Positions 1-5,060 of a stretch of 7,492 bases of DNA are shown piece after piece. Below the pieces are notes generated by a model that saw only the letters and a list, made by a program, of their open reading frames with translations, was not told the DNA's origin and did not search any database. The DNA comes from Acidobacteriota bacterium (GTDB lineage: Bacteria; Acidobacteriota; Terriglobia; Bryobacterales; Bryobacteraceae). The number at the start of each line of letters is the position of its first letter. The first letter of the stretch is position 1. The position numbers and the translations under genes are program-made. The stretch is taken from positions 1 to 7,492 of the forward strand of contig CANNLB010000104.1 in assembly GCA_947505565.1 (NCBI GenBank), written 5' to 3'.

Positions 1-588
1 GCCTAACTGCACAAACACTACGCGGCTCCTGTCGAAAGGACTCACCCACACAAGCGGGCCATCCGAGGTCTTCTCCGTCGTCGAAGCCAGCACGTTTACC
101 TTGTTCGAAATCCACATCCCTTTGTACGTTTCGTCCAATACCGTGAAGTCTTGCAGCCCCGCCGTGACGGGATGCTGCCCGGTAATTTTCACGGGAATCG
201 TCACGTCGTGTTTGAACGTTGAGGTGGGGAGATAACGACCACCAGCGACGTTTTCATACCACCATGGCCAATCGACGTAGCCGCAAATGGCGTGATGCAA
301 AATCACAATTCCCTTCCCGGACTCGGCGAACGTCCGCAGCCGATCCCGCTGTTCGGGCGTCGAAACGGTGATCATGTCGTAGAGCACCAACACGTCCACC
401 CGCTTCATCAGGTTCCCTTCGAAGGCCTTCGGATGGGGCTCCACATCCACTTTCAACTCCGGCATCGCTTCGAACATCGTGTAGAACGACGACTCGTGCG
501 AGTGTCCGCCCGTTACGACGCGCACCCGTAACGGGTCAGCGGCAACCGTCGTCCCCGCCAGCAGCAATACCCAAGTGATCAGTCTCAT
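1..588 (-). CDS. Secreted ThuA-like domain protein (3' end cut off by window)
   Basis: I read 196 codons from the ATG at 588 to the window edge with no stop, so the C-terminus is missing. Residues 1-17 look like a Sec signal peptide (Met-Arg, a hydrophobic run, then Val-Ala-Ala before Asp-Pro), placing the product in the periplasm or outside. The mature part resembles the ThuA (trehalose-utilisation-like) family, a class I glutamine-amidotransferase-like fold. It has a Thr-Gly-Gly-His-Ser-His-Glu motif at 26-32, a strand ending in Leu-Tyr-Asp at 69-71, Leu-His-His-Ala at 97-100 followed by a Trp-rich segment with Gly-Gly-Arg-Tyr at 116-119, and Asp-Glu-Thr-Tyr at 152-155. The catalytic activity of ThuA domains is poorly established and many annotations are by fold only. 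The start overlaps the amidohydrolase stop in ATGA, indicating translational coupling; a weak GGTG lies 8 nt upstream. Its partner suggests a role in degrading or remodelling an extracytoplasmic substrate, which I cannot name. Confidence 0.85.
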   Translation of the reverse strand, partial: MRLITWVLLLAGTTVAADPLRVRVVTGGHSHESSFYTMFEAMPELKVDVEPHPKAFEGNLMKRVDVLVLYDMITVSTPEQRDRLRTFAESGKGIVILHHAICGYVDWPWWYENVAGGRYLPTSTFKHDVTIPVKITGQHPVTAGLQDFTVLDETYKGMWISNKVNVLASTTEKTSDGPLVWVSPFDRSRVVFVQLG

Positions 589-1853
589 TGTTTTGGCACC
601 AAGATCTGATCGATCCCTTCTCGGATTCCATAACGCGGTCCGAGCCGTTTGTAATCCATCCCCTGCCGCCCATTGAAGTCCCAGGAAATCGCCCCGTCTT
701 TCAACGTCAACTCGCAGAATAAGCGTTGTTTGGAAGCAACCCTTCCCCCGCTGTTGTCGTAGTAGCCGAACTCCCCTTCCATCAACCGCAAACCCGTCAA
801 ATCGGCTACCGCGCCCACCGTTAGGTTCCCCAAGTCGGGCCGTTGAATGAGTTCGGCGGGGGTCCAGGTCGAAGCGCGGATCACCTCATTGAGCGGCATC
901 CCCAACGCCATCATCTTCGACATCAGCGTCGGCATATCCATGAACGCGCCGTTCATGCTGCCCGTGTGCAAATCGGAAGAAATCGTATCCGGATAAAATC
1001 CATTCGCCATCGCCCCCGCTGCGCTCCGCAGCACGAAGCTGCCGCCGCCATGTCCCACGTCAAATTTAACTCCCCGTTTCCGGGCCGCCAGTAGGTACGG
1101 GTAGATCTTCCCCTGCTCATCGACCCACGGCACCGGCCCGCGATAGGCATGCGTCGAAATGTCGCCGGGCCGCAGATGTTCGGCGACTAACTGGTAATAC
1201 GGCCGCTGGGGCAGGAAGTAGCCGAAGTCCACCATCACCGGTACCTTCGCCATCTTCCCCGCCTCCACCGCCGAGTCCACGCTTTCCCAGTCCGGCCGCT
1301 GATAGTGCGCCGACTTCACCCCCACTACCGTCTCCGGATACTTCGCCTTCAACTTTGCCACCGCGGCCGGATCAAAGTCCCCCTGCTCGGTCAAATCGCT
1401 GATCATCCCAAACCCGGCGATGTTGATCATCGCCAGCACTCGAGTCTTCGCCCGATCGATCACCGTCACCTTGAAATGTTCAAAGTTCCGCCATCCGGAC
1501 GACCCGGCATCCACCATCGTCGTCACACCCGTTCGGAAACTGAAAGCATCCGGCGGCAAGCTGTTATCGCCCGCCCACGAACCCGGGTTACTCGCGGTAA
1601 AGTAGGCGTGAACGTGGAGGTCGATCAGCCCGGGGGTAATCAACAGTCCCTTGACGTCGAGCACCTTCTTCGCCCGCCCCGCCGCAATTGAGGGCTCAAT
1701 CGCCGCGATCTTGCCCCCCTTAATCGCCACATCGCGCCCCGCATCCAAGCGGCTCTTCGGGTCCATCACCCGTCCGCCCTGCAACAGCAGATCAAACTCC
1801 TGCGGCCATGCCGCAGCCACGAAAACAAACCCAACAAACAGCAATCGATTCAT
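585..1853 (-). CDS. Secreted amidohydrolase/deacetylase-family metallohydrolase
   Basis: This 422-residue protein belongs to the amidohydrolase superfamily, close to the group annotated as amidohydrolase/deacetylase family metallohydrolase (COG3964-like). Residues 1-15 form a hydrophobic signal peptide ending Ala-Ala-Ala, so it is probably periplasmic, unlike cytoplasmic dihydroorotases. The N-terminal beta-sandwich carries Gly-Gly-Arg-Val-Met-Asp-Pro at 26-32 and Gly-Leu-Ile-Asp-Leu-His-Val-His at 75-82. Likely metal ligands are His80 and His82 (strand 1), Lys180 as the bridging, probably carboxylated lysine (strand 4), His235 (strand 6) and Asp294 in Ser-Ser-Asp-Leu-His (strand 8). A Gly-rich Val-Gly-His-Gly-Gly-Gly-Ser-Phe lies at 266-273. 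The strand-5 position, usually His in the superfamily, appears to be Asp209. The substrate is unknown; an N-acyl or cyclic amide bond is a family-level guess. It starts 20 bp after the response regulator and overlaps the ThuA gene by 4 bp. No Shine-Dalgarno sequence is evident before the ATG. Confidence 0.88.
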   Translation of the reverse strand: MNRLLFVGFVFVAAAWPQEFDLLLQGGRVMDPKSRLDAGRDVAIKGGKIAAIEPSIAAGRAKKVLDVKGLLITPGLIDLHVHAYFTASNPGSWAGDNSLPPDAFSFRTGVTTMVDAGSSGWRNFEHFKVTVIDRAKTRVLAMINIAGFGMISDLTEQGDFDPAAVAKLKAKYPETVVGVKSAHYQRPDWESVDSAVEAGKMAKVPVMVDFGYFLPQRPYYQLVAEHLRPGDISTHAYRGPVPWVDEQGKIYPYLLAARKRGVKFDVGHGGGSFVLRSAAGAMANGFYPDTISSDLHTGSMNGAFMDMPTLMSKMMALGMPLNEVIRASTWTPAELIQRPDLGNLTVGAVADLTGLRLMEGEFGYYDNSGGRVASKQRLFCELTLKDGAISWDFNGRQGMDYKRLGPRYGIREGIDQILVPKQ

Positions 1854-1859
1854 GCAGGT

Positions 1860-1865
1860 ATTGTA
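1860..1865 (-). promoter_or_regulatory. Possible -10 element just before the amidohydrolase start
   Basis: On the minus strand the 20-bp gap between the response-regulator stop and the amidohydrolase ATG holds TACAAT, one mismatch from TATAAT, ending 6 nt before the ATG. If used, transcription would begin at or next to the start codon and give a nearly leaderless message, which would fit the absence of a Shine-Dalgarno sequence there. No good -35 hexamer sits 16-18 bp upstream, so this may be chance. Read-through from the regulator gene remains the simpler model. Confidence 0.2.
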
Positions 1866-1873
1866 TCGCCGGT

Positions 1874-2518
1874 CTAAACCAAGAGCTTCTTGCGCGCGGC
1901 ATACAACACCACCTCGGCCGCCGAATGCAGATCCAGCTTTTGCATTAAGTTCGTCCGATGCGTCTCCACCGTATGCAGGCTCAGGCCCAAAAGGGCGGCA
2001 ATATCCTTGCTCGTTTTGGCGTACGCCAAGAACTGCAGCACCTCTTTTTCCCGCTCGGTCAGCGAATTGTACGGGTCCTGCAACCCCTCGGTCTGAATCT
2101 TCCGCACATAGTCGGCCACCAGCGCCGCAGTCAGTACCGAGCTGAAAAAAGGTCGCCCCGCGGCCACTGTCCGCACCGCCGTCACCAGATCCGGCTCCGC
2201 GGAATCCTTCAGTAAATATCCTTTCGCCCCCGCGGAGATCGCACGCATCAAGTACTCCTCATCTGAGTACATGCTCAGCATGATGATGCCAACCCCAGGC
2301 TCCGCTTTCGCAATCTGCGTCGCCGCCTGAATCCCGTTCCGCTTCGGCATCGCGACATCCAGAATCATCACGTTGGGTTGCAAAGCCGAAGCCATCTCCA
2401 CCGCCTCATCCCCATCACAAGCTTCGCCTACAATCTCGATCTCCGGTGCCTCACTCAGCACAAGGCGCACTCCCTTCCGCACCACGCCGTGGTCGTCCGC
2501 CACCACCACTCGAATCAT
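1874..2518 (-). CDS. NarL/LuxR-family response regulator
   Basis: This 214-residue cytoplasmic transcription factor has two domains. Receiver domain, residues 2-120: acidic pocket Asp8-Asp9, phospho-acceptor Asp54 in Ile-Leu-Asp-Val-Ala-Met-Pro, switch Ser82, and conserved Lys104 in Tyr-Leu-Leu-Lys-Asp. The LuxR-type helix-turn-helix spans about 150-212, with Leu-Thr-Glu-Arg-Glu-Lys-Glu-Val-Leu at 153-161 and the recognition region near Thr-Val-Glu-Thr-His-Arg at 183-188. All key residues are present, so it should be phosphorylated by the kinase encoded immediately upstream. The start at 2518 is chosen because it gives a normal receiver N-terminus, overlaps the kinase stop as ATGA, and has GGAG 8 nt upstream; the frame is open further upstream but that part is antisense-like sequence inside the kinase gene. 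Likely targets are its own operon and possibly the divergent efflux genes (inference). Confidence 0.95.
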   Translation of the reverse strand: MIRVVVADDHGVVRKGVRLVLSEAPEIEIVGEACDGDEAVEMASALQPNVMILDVAMPKRNGIQAATQIAKAEPGVGIIMLSMYSDEEYLMRAISAGAKGYLLKDSAEPDLVTAVRTVAAGRPFFSSVLTAALVADYVRKIQTEGLQDPYNSLTEREKEVLQFLAYAKTSKDIAALLGLSLHTVETHRTNLMQKLDLHSAAEVVLYAARKKLLV

Positions 2519-3810
2519 GCTGGTAACTCCGCCCGCAGCCGGGTCCCTTCGCCCGGCGCGGAGTCCACCACCAAGCGCCCGCCCAACTCCCGCACCCGCT
2601 CCTCCATCCCAATTAAGCCGACCCCCCGCCGCCCGGTTGTATCGAAGCCGACGCCATCGTCGGTCAGGGTCAACACAATGCCATTTCCTTCGGCGACGAG
2701 GCCGATCCGCACCACCTTCGCCCGGGCGTGCCGTGCGCAGTTGGTCAAGCCTTCCTGCACCAACCGATACAGGCACGTCCGCTGTTCCTCGTCCAACTCG
2801 GCCGTGGCACCAGATATCTCTAATGTCGCCATCCCTCCCCACCGCCGATTGAAGTCCCTCACCTGCGCCTGCAATGCCGGACCCAAACCCAAGTCGTCCA
2901 GCAGCGACGGTCGCAGCCCCACCGCCAAATCCCGCACCATCCGCATCGTCTGCTCGGTCAACTCCTTGGCCTCTCCGTGATGGGTTCGGAACTGCGCTTC
3001 GTCCTGGCGAAACCGATCCAAAGCACCCAGTTCCATCCGTAGCCCGGTCAACATCTGCCCCACCTCGTCATGCAACTCCCGCGATAAGCTCCGCCGCTCT
3101 TCTTCCTGCGCGCGCATCACCCGCGCCGAAAGCTCCCGCAATTGTTGCTCGTATTGCAGCCGCGCCCCTTCCAGTTGCCGAATGCGCCACACCGCCCCAA
3201 AGCTGATCACAATCCCGATCCCCAGAGCCAAACCCACCATCGTCCGCAACTCCCCGCGAAAGGTTTCCTGCTCTTCCCCCAACGCCTGCAACTGTCGTTG
3301 ATGCACCACCTCGCTTAGCCCCGCCACCTCCCGCGAGATCGCCAGCAACTCCTCGCGCCGCGGCCTATGCTGCATCCGCAAAAAATACGTTGCCTGCCTC
3401 TGCTTCTCCGCCGCCGTCCAAGCAAACACCGGCATCACCATCTCGAAGTGCAGCCGATACTGCTCCTCCAATCGCTGCAATGGCCCCAACCCACTGGCCG
3501 GTAACGTCTGTCGCAGCCCTTCGAACAACCGCCCCACGTCCTCCCGATTCGCCACCACCTCCTTCCGATACCGCGGCCCCGCCGCCGGTGCTGAGTCCAA
3601 CAAATAGTCTCGAATCACGATCGAGGAGTTCTGGATCCGTTCGTTGACCGCTTGGATCTTTCCCTGCCGTTCCGCGAACCGCTGTTGGATTCCGGCCGTC
3701 TCGGCAAATAGCCGCTGGGTCCGCTGCAGCATCGCCCAGCCCGGCCAAGCGATCAGCACGAGCAAACAGCACAGCCCCAACAACACCACTGGCCACGTCC
3801 GCTTCTTCAT
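2515..3810 (-). CDS. Membrane sensor histidine kinase (HisKA_3/NarX-type)
   Basis: This 431-residue inner-membrane kinase phosphorylates the partner response regulator. Layout: Met-Lys-Lys-Arg then TM1 at about 7-28; a predicted periplasmic, mostly helical and charged segment at about 29-188; TM2 at about 189-208; a short coiled-coil linker at 210-236; the HisKA_3 dimerisation domain with Arg-Glu-Leu-His-Asp-Glu-Val at 244-250, where His247 is the phospho-acceptor; and an HATPase domain at about 344-430. The ATP site shows the N-box Glu-Gly-Leu-Thr-Asn (Asn357), the G1 box Asp-Asp-Gly-Val-Gly-Phe-Asp at 384-390 and a Gly-Val-Gly-Leu-Ile-Gly-Met segment at 396-402. The catalytic core looks intact. 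The sensor segment resembles four-helix-bundle sensors of the CHASE3/MCP kind only in general character, so the ligand is unknown. There is no HAMP domain I recognise. The start codon lies 82 bp from the divergent adaptor gene and has no clear Shine-Dalgarno sequence. Confidence 0.95.
   Translation of the reverse strand: MKKRTWPVVLLGLCCLLVLIAWPGWAMLQRTQRLFAETAGIQQRFAERQGKIQAVNERIQNSSIVIRDYLLDSAPAAGPRYRKEVVANREDVGRLFEGLRQTLPASGLGPLQRLEEQYRLHFEMVMPVFAWTAAEKQRQATYFLRMQHRPRREELLAISREVAGLSEVVHQRQLQALGEEQETFRGELRTMVGLALGIGIVISFGAVWRIRQLEGARLQYEQQLRELSARVMRAQEEERRSLSRELHDEVGQMLTGLRMELGALDRFRQDEAQFRTHHGEAKELTEQTMRMVRDLAVGLRPSLLDDLGLGPALQAQVRDFNRRWGGMATLEISGATAELDEEQRTCLYRLVQEGLTNCARHARAKVVRIGLVAEGNGIVLTLTDDGVGFDTTGRRGVGLIGMEERVRELGGRLVVDSAPGEGTRLRAELPA
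2527..2530 (-). promoter_or_regulatory. Ribosome binding site of the response regulator
   Basis: GGAG on the minus strand lies inside the end of the kinase gene, 8 nt before the ATG at 2518. It is one of the better Shine-Dalgarno matches in the window and supports the short, 214-residue start over the longer open frame. Confidence 0.7.
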
Positions 3811-3818
3811 ACACTACA

Positions 3819-3826
3819 GTCTAGAC
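3819..3826. repeat. 8-bp perfect palindrome, possible operator
   Basis: GTCTAGAC is a perfect inverted repeat placed 9-16 bp upstream of the kinase start codon. It overlaps a weak -10-like TAGACT on the minus strand, so a protein bound here could influence initiation of the kinase operon. An 8-bp palindrome can occur by chance, and the regulator's binding sequence is not known. Confidence 0.3.
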
Positions 3827-3869
3827 CCCGCCAAAGATACCCGACAGACCGTATTCCCCACCGCCCCTC

Positions 3870-3882
3870 GTCTGCGAAAGAC
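3870..3882. repeat. Interrupted GTCT/AGAC inverted repeat before the adaptor gene
   Basis: GTCT at 3870-3873 and AGAC at 3879-3882 are separated by the 5 bases GCGAA. The half-sites equal those of the palindrome 51 bp to the left, and another AGAC lies at 3846-3849. The dyad ends 10 bp before the adaptor ATG, so in RNA it would be a weak 4-bp hairpin next to the ribosome binding region. It could be an operator, a weak translational element, or chance. Confidence 0.25.
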
Positions 3883-3883
3883 T

Positions 3884-3888
3884 AAAGG
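3884..3888 (+). promoter_or_regulatory. Weak ribosome binding site of the adaptor gene
   Basis: AAAGG lies 4 nt before the ATG at 3893. The match is modest and the spacing tight, but together with the signal peptide that begins at this ATG it supports this start. The frame is open further left, but only as sequence antisense to the kinase gene. Confidence 0.45.
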
Positions 3889-3892
3889 CTTA

Positions 3893-5047
3893 ATGCGCTT
3901 CCTCGTCCCCCTTCTCCTCCTCCTTGGCGCATCCTGCCGCCCCCCCGCTGGCGAGGCACCGAAGTCCACCCTTACGGCTGTCACAGTGTCCCCGGTTCTG
4001 CGCGTCGATCTCGCTCGCGACCTGGAACTCGCAGCCGAATTTCGCCCGTGGCAGGAGATCGACGTCCATGCCAAAATCGCCGGCTATATCAAGACATTGC
4101 CCGTCGAAGTGGGCGACCGCCTCCGCGAAGGGCAGTTGATCGGCCTGCTGGAAGTGCCCGAACTCCAACAGGAACTTGTTCAAGCACAAGCGGGCGAAAA
4201 GCGGAGCGAACTCGAAGTCGTCCGCTCCCGCAGCGAAGTTACCCGTTCCGAATCGGCCCTACAGATTCGCAAGCTCTCCTACGATCGCCTCGCCTCGGTC
4301 GCCAAGCAGCGGCCTAACCTCATCGCGCAGCAGGAACTCGACGACGTGGCCGCCCGATTCGCCGAAGCCACCGCCCAACTCGCGACGGCCCGCGCCACCC
4401 TCGCCTCGGTTGAAGAGCAAGTCCATGTGAGTCAGGCCGCCCGTTCTCGGGTTGCCGCCATGACCCAGTACACCCGCATCACGGCCCCCTTCGCCGGCGT
4501 CGTCTCCCAGCGGTACGAAGCGCCCGGCGCGATGGTGCAAGGCGGGTCCAAGCCGCTCATCCATCTTACGCAGGTGAACCGTCTCCGCCTCGTGCTCCCC
4601 GTGCCGGAATCGATCGTCCCGCGCGTTAAGCTCGGTGCTCCGGTTGAAGTCCGCGTGGACGCCGTCTCCACCGTCGTGCACGGTAAAGTCATGCGCTTCA
4701 CTGGCATGCTCAACTCGAACACCCGCACGATGCAAACCGAAGTCGACGTGCCTAATTCCGCCTACTCTCTCAAACCCGGCATGTACGCCTACGCCACCAT
4801 CACCCTTGACGCCAAGGACGACGTCCTGGCCATTCCCATCCAAGCCATCCGCGGCGACGCCAAACAACAGATTGCCATCGTCAACGCCAAAAACCAGATT
4901 GAACTCCGGGACGTCCGCCTCGGCCTGGAAACGCCCGAGCGCGTCGAAGTCCTCAGCGGCCTCAACGAAGGCGACCGCGTTGTCATCGGCAACCGCGGAG
5001 ATTTGAAACCCGGCCAGACCGTAGACCCCCGCCCCATGGGCAAATAG
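3893..5047 (+). CDS. RND efflux periplasmic adaptor (membrane fusion protein)
   Basis: This 384-residue protein is the adaptor that links an inner-membrane RND pump to an outer-membrane channel. Residues 1-14 are a hydrophobic leader ending Leu-Gly-Ala-Ser before Cys15, a plausible though not ideal lipobox, so it is probably a lipid-anchored lipoprotein. Domains in order: first half of the lipoyl/barrel-sandwich domain at about 53-88 (Ala-Lys-Ile-Ala-Gly-Tyr-Ile, then Val-Gly-Asp at 73-75); a long alpha-helical hairpin at about 88-190 with its tip near 135-150; second lipoyl half at about 191-226 (Ile-Thr-Ala-Pro-Phe-Ala-Gly-Val-Val at 196-204); beta-barrel at about 230-305; and a membrane-proximal domain at about 310-380 with Gly-Leu-Asn-Glu-Gly-Asp at 356-361. 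Length is normal for the family. It lies 13 bp upstream of the permease, so the two form an operon. The cargo cannot be told from the sequence. Confidence 0.95.
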   Translation: MRFLVPLLLLLGASCRPPAGEAPKSTLTAVTVSPVLRVDLARDLELAAEFRPWQEIDVHAKIAGYIKTLPVEVGDRLREGQLIGLLEVPELQQELVQAQAGEKRSELEVVRSRSEVTRSESALQIRKLSYDRLASVAKQRPNLIAQQELDDVAARFAEATAQLATARATLASVEEQVHVSQAARSRVAAMTQYTRITAPFAGVVSQRYEAPGAMVQGGSKPLIHLTQVNRLRLVLPVPESIVPRVKLGAPVEVRVDAVSTVVHGKVMRFTGMLNSNTRTMQTEVDVPNSAYSLKPGMYAYATITLDAKDDVLAIPIQAIRGDAKQQIAIVNAKNQIELRDVRLGLETPERVEVLSGLNEGDRVVIGNRGDLKPGQTVDPRPMGK

Positions 5048-5049
5048 GA
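5046..5049 (+). promoter_or_regulatory. Probable ribosome binding site of the RND permease
   Basis: AGGA overlaps the adaptor's TAG stop and lies 11 nt before the permease ATG at 5061. The spacing is slightly long. The arrangement suggests that ribosomes finishing the adaptor could help start the permease. Confidence 0.4.
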
Positions 5050-5060
5050 CCCCCTCACCC

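Larger units (their letters stand above)
3811..3892. promoter_or_regulatory. Divergent control region between the kinase operon and efflux genes
   Basis: These 82 bp are the only sizeable intergenic region. They must carry, or lie next to, the promoters for both the leftward two-component operon and the rightward RND efflux genes, unless a promoter lies inside a coding region. I found no strong -35/-10 pair in either direction. On the minus strand TAGACT (3827-3822) and TATCTT (3840-3835) are weak -10 candidates. Two short dyads built from GTCT and AGAC occur here. Possible regulation of both directions by the adjacent response regulator is inferred from layout only. Confidence 0.55.

Noticed and set aside
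585..1853. Calling the amidohydrolase a dihydroorotase or hydantoinase
   Set aside because: It has a signal peptide, lacks pyrimidine-gene neighbours, and its Gly-His-Gly-Gly-Gly and Asp-Leu-His motifs suit the deacetylase-like group better; substrate left open.
2519..2842. 108-residue N-terminal extension of the response regulator
   Set aside because: The extension is kinase sequence out of frame. A normal receiver domain begins exactly at the ATG at 2518, which has a ribosome binding site and an ATGA overlap.
3365..3814. 149-codon minus-strand frame starting GTG at 3814, overlapping the kinase
   Set aside because: It is the kinase sequence read in another frame; the kinase frame has full domain support and this product is Ala/Gly/Val filler.
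3644..3892. 83-residue N-terminal extension of the adaptor
   Set aside because: It would run antisense through the kinase start and place the signal peptide internally. The ATG at 3893 starts directly with the leader peptide.
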